Positions 46,457 to 58,035 of a stretch of 64,000 nt of DNA are shown here, piece after piece. Source of the stretch: Isoetes taiwanensis (lineage: Eukaryota > Streptophyta > Lycopodiopsida > Isoetales > Isoetaceae); contig JAJEKV010000033.1 of assembly GCA_021234155.1 (NCBI GenBank), positions 6,436,635 to 6,500,634 of the forward strand, in the 5' to 3' direction. The notes under the pieces are model-generated. The model was given only the letters and a program-made list of their open reading frames with translations. It was not told the origin of the DNA and searched no databases. The stretch's first letter is position 1. Every line of letters begins with the position of its first letter. The translations under genes were made by a program, and so were the position numbers.

Positions 46457-48805
46457 ATGGTGGCCGTGGAGGAGTCGATTAACCTCGAAATCAGCCTAAA
46501 TACCTCCACTAATGAGAACTGGAATGGGGCAATAGAAGGAAACTCGGCTTGGCCATTGCCCGACTGCCTCAAAGATATTGCTGAGATTGAATCCGACCAA
46601 GAGGTTCAATCCCCGAACAAAAAGAGATTAAGGGCAGAAGCAAGAGCTAAGGGCGCTTCACCACAGAAGATTACCCCTGCTGCCAGGCCCGAGGCTTCAG
46701 TCGTTGGCCAATGGTTTGGAAATGTAGATGTTCCAAAGAATGCTCAAAATGCAGATGAGGGGGATGAGGCCCCAAAAAGTAATATTGAATGTTTTAACGT
46801 CAATCCAAGCGAGGAACTGACAACTGAAGAATTTTTGAAGGACTACAGGTTTGATCAGGTCAGTCGAAAATGGCGTTGCGAGGTCGGTGACTGGAGCAAA
46901 TCCTACAGCAGGAAGATGGAACTGGAGAATCATAGGTTCAGGGTGCATCAATTATGGCAAAATTACAGGCTTCCAGATGCCCCGAGGGGTCGAATTCTGA
47001 AGAACAAGGCTGAGGTGAGGGTTAGAGATTATGGGAAGATAAGTGTGGAGAGATCTTTTGATCTCGACTTCAAATTTAGCCACAATCCGAGACAAAAACT
47101 TCAGAGGGCAAGGGCAGCAGCAGAGCGTATGGCAGATGAGCAAATTGCCCTCGGCCTTTTGGATGACACGGCCCGAGCCGAGTTTATAAACCTGCAGGTG
47201 CAGAGAAAGGAGGCCACAGAACTTGAAATGCAGGTAGAGCGGATAAGGGAAATCAAGGAAAGGATTAGGAGCAAGCATGGCAATTTGGATGAGAAGGATT
47301 TGTTTGGTGATTTGAGCTATGAACAACACCAGTTGGACGAAGACGATGTGAGTGCGGAGTTAGAAGCTGCGAATACGCTTGAATTTAATTCACCTCCTCC
47401 CAAAACCCCAAATTCGAATAGGCCAAGTCTGCAGTGTACCCCAAGGAAGCGGACTTTTGTGCAGGCCCGGAGGGATGCAGATTTGATGGCTCCAAACCAG
47501 ATTGTGCATGAAGAATCAGAGGAGGAGCTTGAAAATGCAGATGAATTGGCTCCCCCGACCCCGAGCAAGATAAAAATGTGGTATTTGTATATGCTGGACC
47601 CCCACTTCTTTCAATCTCTAAAATTATATGACAGAGGGATTAGAAAGGAGCTTTGGCAGTTTAAATTTTCTCTAGATTATCCAATTGTGGTTCAAAGTCC
47701 TCTGCTGAAGGTGGGCAGCAAATCATCCGATATTGAATTCCACATCTCAGAGGCAGAGGCACGAAAATTCTCGACTATTCCAGGTGACCTCGGTATTGAA
47801 GATTCAGAGATCGATGCCGACTGCTTAGGAGCCTATTTACTGTATGTGTGTTGTCTTTGTTTTTATTTCTTGCATGGTAAGCTAAATTGAGCTTTGGCAG
47901 GGTTCTTGCACACTCAATTCCTCACCAAAAACGCTGTCATCATGTCTTCTCCACCCTGCTGCTTTTGGCCTGTTTCTAAATGGCACAAAACCAGGCATGT
48001 GTGGTGCCTACGAGCAGTTTGTGAAGCTAATTCCGGGATCCCCCTTTGGCAAGGCCGTGTGGAAAATCCAGTATGCACAGTTCTACTACATACCGGTCAA
48101 TGCCAGGTAAATTGGGTTTGGGAAGTGGATTTTTTATTGCATTTTTAGTTCTGGTTTGAATTGATGGCAGCTTGTCCTATGCAGTGGCCACTGGAGCCTG
48201 TTCATTTTGGTGGCTGATCCTTTGGCATGCCAGAAACTGAAGAAGCCTTGCCCTTGCACATTGCACTTCGATTCCTTTGATCCCCTCCATGCTCCAACAC
48301 GGGGTTCATCACTTTGTGAGTGCAACATTTGGTAACTATACATTCATAGCCTATCTTCTAATGCCTTGACTTGCAGGTTTTTAAGTGATGTATTTAAGAG
48401 GTGGAGGCACGAGGCATCAGCATTGCATAATGCGCCAGTAATCTTGATGGAAGCTCCACAGCAGTACAACAACCAGGATTGTGGCATCTATGTTATTGGT
48501 TGTGTGCAGAAATTCATCAGAGACATCTACAACAAAGAGACAGATGTGAGTTGTCCATGTCTTATCTTTTGTCTTTCTTGATCAGCAAATTTATTTAGTG
48601 TCCATTTATAATCTACTTTGTACAGATGGTGATCCACCGGGACTGGTTTGCCAAAGAAGACATGGACAATTTGAGGACAAGCTTCAAGATGATGCTGCAG
48701 AAGTTAAGTGACTGCCTAAAATCAGGAAAATCAACCTTCTACTTGCCCGAGGGTAGCAACCAATTCGATCGACCCGTGACCCGATTGATGCTGAATGGTC
48801 CATAA
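46457..48805 (+). pseudogene. C2H2-like finger-Ulp1 (C48) protease gene of element II, one frameshift
   Basis: The ATG at 46457 follows a splice acceptor (TTTTACAG); a donor AAG-GTAAAC at 46383 suggests an upstream exon. Exons are about 46457-47841, 47901-48106, 48185-48314, 48377-48545 and 48626-48805. Exon 1 carries the finger region (WRCEVGDWSKSYSRKMELEN, then H-x4-H) in which the second Cys is replaced by Trp, then a charged helical part. Exons 3-4 carry the Ulp1 catalytic set: GHWSLFIL (His), LHFDSF (Asp) and NNQDCGIYV (Gln, Cys). Exon 2 (FLNGTKPGMCGAYEQFV) is out of frame with its start by one base near 47960, which brings in a TAA. Ulp1 enzymes cut SUMO-like modifiers in the nucleus. 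Function in transposition is unknown. Stop at 48803-48805. Confidence 0.75.
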
Positions 48806-49099
48806 CAGAAAAAAAGGTTGTTCCTTGTTCAACATGTAAATTTTTGGCTATGTTTGTAAATATGACAGTTTCTGAATGGTTAATTGATGTGGGAACTTGC
48901 TTTTATTTTTTCTTATCCGGGTTCACTCCTGACTTGTCAATCTGCATCCCCTCAAACACTTCATAACAGATGAACTGAATTTGAAAACCTCTGGGATCCC
49001 AAACTTGAATAGCTCTGGGATCCCGAAGTTTGAATACCTCCGGGATCCCCAGGGAGCCAAATATTAAAACAACCAATGGAAAAGACAAACACAAAAAAA

Positions 49100-50130
49100 A
49101 ACCATTATTATGGTGATCCCAGAGGACGGGATCGCCACAGTAAGCTTCCGTCCTCCGGGATCCCCAGATAACCATAGGGCCAAAAAAATTAAAGAAGAAT
49201 CATAGTACCTTAGGGGAAAAAAATTAAAAAAAGAATCCCGTCCTCCAGCTGGTGATCCCGGAGGTGGGTATCACCGTACGTGATCCCGTCCTCTGGGATC
49301 ACCAGATCGCGGACGAGAAAAAAATTCATAACCTTAGAACCATTGTACCTTACAGGCAAAAAAATCCGTCCGCGTTCTGGTGATCCCGGAGGTGGGGATC
49401 ACCACTGGTGATCCCGTCCTCCGGGATCACCAGATCGCGGACGGGAATAAAAATCGAAAACCTTAGAACCATTGTACCTTATAGGCCAAAAAATAAAAAA
49501 TAAATCCGTCCGCCTCCTGGTGATCCCGGAGGTGGGGATCACCACCACATGTGATCACGTCCTCCGGGATCACCAGATCGCGGACGGGAATAAAAATCGA
49601 AAACCTTAGAACCATTGTACCTTATAGGCCAAATAATATAAAATAAATCCGTCCGCCTCCTGGTGATCCCGGAGGTGGGGATCACCACCACATGTGATCA
49701 CGTCCTCCGGGATCACCAGATCGCGGACGGGAGTAAATTCGAAAACCTTAGAACCATGGTACCTTACAGGCAAAAAAAAAAAAAAAAAAAAATCCGTCCG
49801 CGATCTGGTGATCCCGGAGGTGGGGATCACCACTGGTGATCCCGTCCTCCGGGATCACCAGATCGGGGATGGGAATAAAAATCGAAAACCTTAGAACCAT
49901 TGTACCTTATCGGCCAAAAAATAAAAAATAAATCCGTCCGCCTGCTGGTGATCCCGGAGGTGGGGATCACCACTGGTGATCCCGTCCTCCGGGATCACCA
50001 CAATAAGATTCCGCCCTCCGGGATCACCGGACAGCCAAAAAAAAAAATACAATTACTTAACAATTATCAAGAAATCACGTCCGCAGTGGATTCCGTCCTC
50101 CGGGATCCCCACGAGTGGATTCCGTCGTCC
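49100..50130. repeat. Hairpin array A: about six ~142-bp units, each with a ~80-bp palindrome
   Basis: The box GGTGATCCCGGAGGTGGG recurs near 49250, 49378, 49518, 49660, 49806 and 49948. In each unit CCGTCCGC...CTGGTGATCCCGGAGG is answered 40-50 bp later by CCTCCGGGATCACCAG and GCGGACGGG. The clearest is 49794-49868. Spacers share AAAACCTTAGAACCATTGTA and A-rich tracts. Weaker halves extend from 48990 to 49170 and to 50130. The array starts about 200 bp after the protease stop codon and ends before the small gene. Confidence 0.9.
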
Positions 50131-50360
50131 GGGATCCCCACGTCCAAAAAAAATAATAGAATTACCTAGCCATTGAAAAAAAAGTCCACTTTACCACTTT
50201 ACCATTACAAATTGAAATCAAGGGATAACCGTTGTACAACGGATAGTACAACGGTTGATTCATGAGTCGATATATACCCTTGCCTTAGTTGTTCTTGCTA
50301 GATAGAAAGTGGCCATAGAAAGTTAGTTGGTTTCAATTGAGTTCAGTAGCTAAGTGACAG

Positions 50361-50966
50361 ATGATGAGGACCCGACAACAGCTAGTTGAGAGCAGTGGCA
50401 TCAATGCCCACAGTCTTGAGGATATTCTCGTCCACTTGAATGAAATTCAGGAGGAAGTGGGGCTAGATCTCGCCCAACCTGACAGCATCAAAACGTTACA
50501 AAGTAAGCATGTTGTTGTCTTCCTTCACATTTATGTTCTACTTTCATACTAATCTTTTCAACCATCTTTTCATGATCCCCTCATGGTTCATGCAGAGACC
50601 GTGGAGAATGGGGAATTCAAAGAGACCCCTAGGCCTCTGGACAATGATCCCGGTCGGCCAAGCCACAGGGCATTGCTTTGGGAATTGAAGAAGTGCATTA
50701 TCCAGGGCAAGGCTTTGAAGTATTTGCTAGCTACGGACATTGTCTGGGAAGGCAACACTCTAAAAGCCTGCTTCGAGGAAATGTATGCTGCACGGAGGCT
50801 GCAAAAGAAGGTTCTAATTAGGGAAGTCCTAGAGGGGTCTGATCCATCCCTATGCGACATCTTCGATCACATGATGTGGAGACTACCCTGTGGTGTGCCA
50901 GATGTAACTGCTGAGGACGTCCGGGCAGAAGGCATGACAACAGTGCTTGATGTTGATTCAGAATAA
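50361..50966 (+). CDS. Small two-exon gene of element II, unknown function (~170 residues)
   Basis: Exon 1 runs from ATG 50361 to 50502 (MMRTRQQLVESSGINAHSLE..., a predicted helix with a possible Leu-x6 pattern). A GTAAGC donor at 50503 and TTCATGCAG acceptor ending at 50595 join it in frame to exon 2 (50596-50966), which ends at a TAA. Exon 2 encodes HRALLWELKKCIIQGKALKY, ACFEEMYAARRLQKKVLIRE and an acidic tail. The gene is intact, helical and charged, without a recognised domain. It lies between two hairpin arrays inside the transposon. It may be an accessory element protein or captured cargo. No counterpart was found in element I. Confidence 0.5.
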
Positions 50967-51099
50967 TCCCGAATTAGAATGTCAGTTTTAAGCCATTGTA
51001 AGGCCCCATTGTAACTTATGATCCATTTGAAACATGCAAATGAATTGAATTAAACCATTGAAACAAAGGAAATAAATAGACCAATAAAAATTACCTGGG

Positions 51100-51690
51100 A
51101 TCCCGGAGGACGGGATCAATTGTCTGGTGGACGGGAAAATTTTAAAAACCTTGGGGCATTAAAACCTTCAAGGAAAAAAAATTTAAAAAAGAATCTGTCC
51201 GCTTGCTGGTGATCCCGGAGGTGGGGATCACCACACGTGATCCCGTCCTCCGGGATCACCAGATCGCGTACGGGAATAAATTGATAACCATAGAACCATT
51301 GTACCTTATAGGCAAAAAAATAAAAAATAAATCCGTCCGCCTGCTGGTGATCCCGGAGGTGAGGATCACCTCTGGTGATCCCGTCCTCCGGGATCACCAG
51401 ATCGCGGACGGGAAAAAATTGAAAACCTTAGGACCATAGAACCTTGGAGGAAAAAAAAAATTAAAAAAGAACCCGTCCGTTTGCTGGTGATCCCGGAGGT
51501 GGGGATCACCACACGTGATCCCGTCCTCCGGGATCACCAGATCGCGGACGGGAATAAATTGAAAACCTTAGATCCATTGTACCTTATAGGCAAAAAAATA
51601 AAAAATAAATCCGTCCGTTAGCTGGTGATCCCGGAGGTGGGGTTCACCACACGTGATCCCGTCCTCCGGGATCACCAGCCCATTTAAACA
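51100..51690. repeat. Hairpin array B: four ~140-bp units with ~80-bp palindromes
   Basis: Same unit as array A at about 51203, 51347, 51483 and 51620 (GGTGATCCCGGAGGTGGG ... CCTCCGGGATCACCAG, GCGGACGGG). It lies between the 3' end of the small gene (+) and the 3' end of the transposase gene (-), that is between converging genes. The unit at 51472 marks where the copy at 60741 begins. Confidence 0.9.
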
Positions 51691-51812
51691 TTACATTCAC
51701 ATTACATTTACCATTACATAACTTTACACTCTACCATTACATTACCATTACAGTTTACCATTACATTACACTCTACCATTACATTACACTTCACCATTAC
51801 ATTACATTTAGT
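51686..51812. repeat. ACCATTACATT short tandem repeat
   Basis: ACCATTACATTAC and ACATTACATTTACCATTAC repeats fill about 125 bp next to array B, close to the 3' end of the transposase gene. The copy at 60955-61080 is identical or nearly so. Confidence 0.9.
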
Positions 51813-51885
51813 GATAGGCATTGAAAGATTGAGATATATATATACAAGTTCTGAAAGTCATGTTTCAAGTCCTAAAATTTGGGAA

Positions 51886-54660
51886 TCATGGTGCCTTGCA
51901 GGAAGCCTTCATCTCAGCTTCCTTCCAACTCTTCCTTGCTTTCTTCACCCTTTGTTTTCCAAGTTCTATCACTGGCTTCAGCCGTGACAAGCTAGTACCA
52001 CAATTGACCTCCAAGGTAAGCTCAGGTAGACTTGATAGATTAGTGCTTGTGCCAGCTATGTGATCCATCTTCTCAAGTCTAAAATCGAGCTGCCTCATGA
52101 GAGAATCGGTTGCAACTAAAATGTTAGGATCTTTTTGAGCCCTAGACATCACTCTGGCAATTACCTCCTCCAAGGATGCCTGAGTCTTCTTCAAGCCCAC
52201 TTGACTGCTTGTTTGCAAGGGAGACTCTTCCCCTAGGCGTACTACCTCAAGCACCTCGGATCCCTGGTCTCCACAACTCTCTTGCACGGCTTCGTATGGC
52301 TTCAGGTGGTCCATGCCCCCACCTATTGTCCCATATTGGGAACCCAACACCTGTAAGAGATCTTGATCCCTGTAATTGCCAAGCATTTGCATAACTTTAA
52401 CCTGATGCTTACATAGATTACCCTTGGCTCCCCAAGGGCAATCACAACATGCCCAATTCTTGTGTGCTCCTGCAACAAAATACGGGCCCTGTCCAAGAGT
52501 GCGCTCGGTTTAGCCTCGCCCTCCTCGAAGTTGGTAAATGTAACTTGTTCGTCGTCAATATTCCGAGCGCCTCTAATTGCGCACTCTACTATTTGTTCCT
52601 GTGAGGTGTTTACTACAAATCCATGTTCCTTCATAGACCTGGAACATAGCTATATATCAATCATTTGCAAGGTAAATATGCAAGGTAAATTAGACTAGGT
52701 AGTGGTATGTAAATGTTACCTCATGTAAGCCATGTGTGTCTCCACATTGTTAGTGAGAATGTAGAGCAACCAGTCAATTCTCCGGCCTCGAAGTGCACGT
52801 TTACATATGCCTAGGCGCAACTTAAGGGCAGCATGCCATGCCTCTATGGCAACATTGGTCTCTTGATTGGAGTGCATGTACATTCTTGTAGCCAATACCC
52901 ATTCACAGATGTTCTTAGTCCACTCCTTACTCATGTAGGCCGACAATTTAGGGTATTGAGGATACTTCCTCACCAACTCTTCCAATCTCTTGATAGCCTC
53001 TTTCCTAACAGATTCCCTGTACTCATGACCATACTCATTGTCCCCTACAGGACCCGGAGTCTTGTACATTATATTCCCTAGCTCCTTGAACATTTCATTT
53101 CTATGCACCTTACTCCTTACATTTTTTCTTAGCCACTTAATCCAGGCTCTTCTCACATGCCAAATGCATATTTGCACAGGCACGTTTGGGAAAACCTAGA
53201 ATTGCACAATGTCACTACATAGTGTTAGTGTTAGAAAGTATGCAAGAAAGTGTAAGAAGGGGGAAGGGTGACAAATTACATTTTTTACCGCCTTGATTTC
53301 AGCATCAACATCGTCAGTAATGATGCAAGAAGGTGCCAATCCGGATCATCCAGGCACAATGAATCCTTTAGTGCTTTCAACCACTTAGTTATAGCCCTAG
53401 GTTTTTGAGAATTGGTTATGACATATGCCAATGGCAAGCCATTGCAATGGTCATCGAAGGCAATGAGTGTAAATAGATAGTACATGGATAATAGAAACCA
53501 ATAGCTCTCATTGGATCTAGAATTAAAATGCTATAGCCATTTTAAATGGACTATGGAAAAGATCTCGAATGGAAATGAACACAAAGTAGTGTACCTCTTG
53601 TCATTAGTTTTGAAGGTTGCATCCATGCAAATGGCCCTATTCTTTCCAAACTTCAGCATTGCCTCTCTTTGGATTGGAGTCATCACTCCCAATTGGAACG
53701 TGTCACCATGTTCATACAAGAACACGGACTCAAGATGTTGTTGCATCCACATGTTGATGCTAGTGGGAAGGTCTTCATGTAGCTTCCAAGTGTTTCTAAC
53801 AACACTCTTCTCAATGTTGTAAACATCCCGGATCTTCAACATGTCATCCCTACACATACTATCCTTGCCATGCACATCTAGTTTAAATCTCCACCTCTCC
53901 TCGTGCATATTCATAACACTTCGTGGGGTGTGCCAATGGACGAGCTTTTCTCTAACCCATTCCCTCAATTCCTGAGAGATCCATGGTGCTAGCTTGAATC
54001 TGATACCTTTCTCTACGTCAACAAATTTTCCCTGGCAAGGCTCACCTTGGAGATTTCTATGCTCAAACCCATAATAAGTAACTTTATGCAGCATTCTCGG
54101 CGTAAGGTAGAGTTGCCTAATGGTAAAATGGCATTGGCAGCCCCTACGCACACTCTCTCCCCTCTCAACTCTTTTTCCTCCGGTGTGCGGGTTGACGTGG
54201 TCCATCAGCAACCACGTGAGTGTTCAAAGTCTTGTCCTGGGGACCATATATGCACCAATACCTATTAAGAGTGTTCAAAATTAGTGCACGAAAGTGGTGC
54301 ATGTACATCTAAGAATTAAATATACTTCTGCTACAATGTTTTCTACTACAGAAACAACAACAACAACAGTAAACTAGAGGATAGGGTTTTAGAAATACAT
54401 ACCTTTTCATAGTCAAATAAGAATCCCTGGTTGGCCTCTTTAGCACCCTCTCGGGATTGGAACTCCTTAAGTAGAAGCTGCACGGTGCCACACAATTTCT
54501 TTGCTCTCCAAGAATGAAGTCTTCAACCCGGTTTGTTGGGAAGTAGCAGGTCCACATAAGCATTTCTCCACCTCCCTGTGCAGAAGGAACTTGGTGCTCT
54601 TCTGGAAACCAGTATAGGTTGCTGTGGTTGAAAATGCCATTAGGGGGTGACTCCACATGT
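51886..54660 (-). pseudogene. MULE transposase gene of element II (SWIM type), frameshifted
   Basis: Exons on the minus strand: about 54660-54403, 54251-53595, 53508-53289, 53195-52720 and 52638-51886, each bounded by GT/AG. In order they hold an N-terminal domain, a Cys/His segment resembling the FAR1/WRKY-GCM1 type (GCQCHFTIRQLYL, TYYGFEHRN), CMDATFKTN (first catalytic Asp), DDHCNGLPLAYVITN, IITDDVDAEI (second Asp region), CIWHVRRAW (C-x2-H), ICEWVLATRM, and a SWIM finger CCDCPWGAKGNLCKH. Frame is lost near 54185, before the IITDD block (near 53345) and before the SWIM finger (near 52500). The last two are shared with the copy at 61-64 kb. The protein would bind the terminal repeats and cut DNA; this copy cannot make it whole. 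Confidence 0.8.
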
Positions 54661-55224
54661 ATTTCAGCACGCAGCTGGGAATGGCGAGAAAGGGAGCTCA
54701 GATATACGTTTCTTAACTCCTAAAAATAATCCTAAGAAGATAAATACCTGTGCTATCTTCTCCTCCAGCCCCCAATCGTCCATAGCTGCCAGGGGCCGCT
54801 TCGAACATCCGTCTGTGCATATGCAGCAGCGCAGAGAAATTCTGGAAGACAAATGTGGGATCCCGGAGGGTGGTCTCCGACATCCGAGGTGTCTAGATCT
54901 CAATGGTTGGTCCGTGCATGGGCTGACATGTTCAAAACCGGCCGCACGATTCCTCCACGGCCGCTGGCCACCGTCGATTTTCATGCATAAAGTACGCGGG
55001 GATCCCGGAGGAGGGAATCACTCTGGCAGTGTGGTGATCCCGGAGGAGGGAATCACACCAGATATTGAACCCGGTTGGCAGCATGGTCCCACGGCCGACG
55101 GTGGTGATCCCGGAGGCGGGGATAACGCGGCCGATATCGGATCGCCGATATCGGCCCCACGGTGGTGATCCCGGAGGCGGGGATAACGCGGCCGATATCG
55201 GATCGCCGATATCGGCCCTATGTG

Positions 55225-55780
55225 GGTGATCCCGGAGGAAGTAGTCACGACCGGGGGTATCGGTGATCCCGAAGGAGGGATTCACCACGGCTGATATCGG
55301 GGCGCGGTTATCGGCCAGAGTCCTATCCGGGATCCCGGAGGGCAGCATCTTCTTGGGTCCCCGATGTCGGCCGATGTCGGCCATGGTAGTGATCCCGGAT
55401 GCCGGGATAAGGTGGCGTATATCGGGTGGCCGATATCGGCCACGCGATGGCGATCGCGGAGGAGGGGATCACACCCACGGCTGATATCGGGGCGCGGTTA
55501 TCGGCCACGGCATGGGGATCCCAGAGGGCAGGATCAGGCGTTGGTGATTCCGGAGGGCGGGATCAGGTGTTGGTGATACCGGAGGCGGGGAACACCACGG
55601 ACGGCCCGGATGTGTCGCGTGGGCAGATGGCCCAGATTTATGCAGGACCCCTCACGTGTGTCAGTACGGTGAAACGGGGGGTCCTGAAACGGATTCCGTC
55701 GAGCCCTGGCAGTGATACCAGAGGACGGTATTTTCACCTCCGGGATCCCAGAAACCAGGGTAAGACTATCCTGAGTCGGC
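55225..55780. repeat. Right terminal inverted repeat of element II
   Basis: Reverse complement of 45353-45908. It ends AAGACTATCCTGAGTCGG at 55779. Just inside it, 55098-55220 is a tandem pair of a ~57-bp block (GGTGATCCCGGAGGCGGGGA, then GCGGCCGATATCGGATCGCC) that is absent from the left end. Related palindromes continue inward to about 54995. Confidence 0.9.
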
Positions 55781-55784
55781 CCTA

Positions 55785-57920
55785 ATCCTGCTGCAAAAGG
55801 GCATTTTCATCCATAAAATATAGCACGCTAGAGTTTTGTGGGCAAAGACCTTCAAAATTGAACTTGTCAGTTTCGAAAATAATCATCAAGCAATAATTCA
55901 CTCTGTGGTGTAATTCCACTGTAAAGGGAAGCTAGAATGCCCCTCCATCACCGCTCAACCTTCTTGTTCCCCAAAACAACTGCATCTTGGAGAGCACGTC
56001 TAGGGCCATTATTTTCAGCACTTAACAAAGGTTTCATATCCAAGGACGCATTCGACAAAGATTATAAGCTCTGTGATAACCTTGACCCATCCATGGCAAA
56101 TTAAATCAGCTAGAAATCGCAACCTCTACCCACGATGGCCCTAGGGATAAAAGATATGCTCCCATTTTATTTCAAACCATGCCAATCATCGCTAAAAGGG
56201 CCTCTAATACATGTTTTCCTCTAAAGAAATTGAGCGGCTACTCATCGTAGCAGCTTTTCAAGAACTAATTGAAGCTTTTCAGAGCAAAGCTCAAGGCTCA
56301 TCGTTGCAACTTTCAGAGCAAAGCTCTACGCTCATTGTTGCAACTTTCAGGAGCCAAAGATTTCAATTTAGGGCATGCGAAATAGAATTAAAAGAGGGTC
56401 CCTTCGATCTATTGGGGAATAACCTGGTCCTAGGGACATGTCGTTGTCTGATCAAATAAGAAAAATGAAGGAAGGATTCAGGTATGAACTTTTTCTCCCA
56501 AAAAAAACAGAGTACTCAAACCCATACAGATCTCAAAATAGCTCGCCTTGCGGATTCTAGCTTTTCCTGGACTACAGGCCATGGTTGCATCTTAAAAAAC
56601 CATGGAATTAAGGGATCTGGGGCAAAATGAAAGGATCTGCCGCACAATAAAATAGCAAGAAAGAAGCAACTGGAATTCATCTGGAAGCTCGTAAAAAAGA
56701 CGGCCATTCTAATTAATCATTTGAGCAGAGGCAGAGGCATTCACCTACCATGTTTGTGCTCTGCAGTGCAACAAAAGAAATAGAAATCGCTGCAAAAGTG
56801 GTTCGATTCATGGAGATAAGAACATTGAGTCTATTTAATGATCTCCCAAATACGGACGAACAACTCTATCTCTTTGCGTGTCACGAATTTCCCCACACCA
56901 AAAGCCCGTGAACAAAGTATAAATTGTTACATGGCTCATGGCTCATAGCTTGAACGAAGGCAACAATGCAAGCAACCCCCTGGCTCCAGTTGTTGCGAGG
57001 CTGCAACCGAGCTGCAACACTAGCGACAGAAGAAAAATTTCAGAGAAAATCCATGGGGTAGTTTCTACTTTGCGGCCCCCCTGCTGGATGATGACATCTC
57101 CACCGTTGATGGCTTTCTTGAAGCCAGATCCACCGTCACTGATGGGATATGGGGCCGTAAACTAGAAGTGTCCCAATCCATGCAGAGACTCCCATAACTA
57201 ACCTGAAATGCCAATCTGATTTGCAGAGCAAGGATTAGGGCACCTTGATAAGCCAGAGTCGCAAGAAAATCTCTTCTCGAGGAATTTTGTTTTGCCATAG
57301 TTGGCTGTGGCTATGTCGGTGGCCTTCCCTAAAACCCCGACGGTGTAAAATTGTTTCCCAAATTTGATGGAATGGACGGCCGAGATGAGTGCTTCGACGT
57401 CGAAGAATATGCCAAAGAATCATCCCAATAATATTTTATATATGTTCAGATAATAGTTGTATGCAAGATCAAATTTCGTTTTTCTTTTTAAACCCACTTT
57501 TTACTCAATGTTAAATTCTAGCTACTTGTGGAGATGGGGTTAAACAATTTGAACATTAAGTCTCTCAACTAGGCATGTTCATGCAAACCTTTGAGACTCT
57601 AAGGCATGCATCTATCATCCTTGCCTACCCCGGAAAGTTCTATCTAGACAATTTAGACTTCTACGTAATTCAGACGGTATCATGGGCTTCATCAGTTTCA
57701 AGTCTTAAATGGCAATACAAAGGTGTTTTGCATTTTAAATTTTAAATAATAAAAACAGATGAATTGTATAATTCGGTGTCTCCTTCAAACTGTTCTTTCT
57801 ATAGCCTTTGTTCCAATATCAGCCATACAAGTTCAATCCTCCCGACTCAGGTGCTCACCAGGTTCCACCATTCAAATTTCAACCACCTTTGAAATTATAG
57901 CCCTTTGATCTGGGCTATGG
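55785..57920. other. Stretch without a recognised gene
   Basis: Begins with the host repeat continued from 45352. A short direct repeat (TTTTCAGAGCAAAGCTCAAG / TTTCAGAGCAAAGCTCTACG) lies near 56275-56330. Short frames only. No domain is recognised. Confidence 0.4.
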
Positions 57921-58035
57921 TCTAGAAATAAAAGCTTGGAGAAACTTTTAGCTGAAAGATAGCTTCAAATGGGACCAAACTAGAATAATGCTTTTGAACC
58001 ACTATCGCTCTCAATGCTTGTTGTCATATGAGACT
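57921..58035 (-). repeat. Dispersed repeat, inverted partner of 21297-21413
   Basis: Contains TAGCTTCAAATGGGACCAAA, CTAGAATAATGCTTTTGAA and CTATCGCTCTCAATGCTTG, the reverse complement of the 21.3-kb segment with few differences. The surrounding 58036-58430 is AT-rich and shows no gene. Confidence 0.85.

Larger units (their letters stand above)
45353..55780. mobile_element. Element II: 10.4-kb Ulp1-carrying Mutator-like transposon with both ends
   Basis: Long terminal inverted repeats (45353-45908 and 55225-55780) begin with CGGCTCAGGATAGTC on the left and its close complement on the right. They enclose a C2H2-finger/Ulp1 gene (+, 46457-48805), a hairpin array (about 49100-50130), a small two-exon gene (+, 50361-50966), a second hairpin array (about 51100-51690) and a SWIM-type MULE transposase gene (-, 54660-51886). 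GGCCCT occurs on both sides of the insertion, which may be a worn 9-bp target duplication. Plant MULEs carrying Ulp1-like genes (Kaonashi type) are known. The finger fusion, hairpin arrays and small gene are additions that I do not know from that literature. Frameshifts in both main genes suggest this copy depends on another for movement. Confidence 0.8.

Noticed and set aside
49100-51690. Regularly spaced palindromic repeats that look like a CRISPR array
   Set aside because: Eukaryotic context with introns and a P450; the spacers are themselves repeated and the units are inside a transposon.
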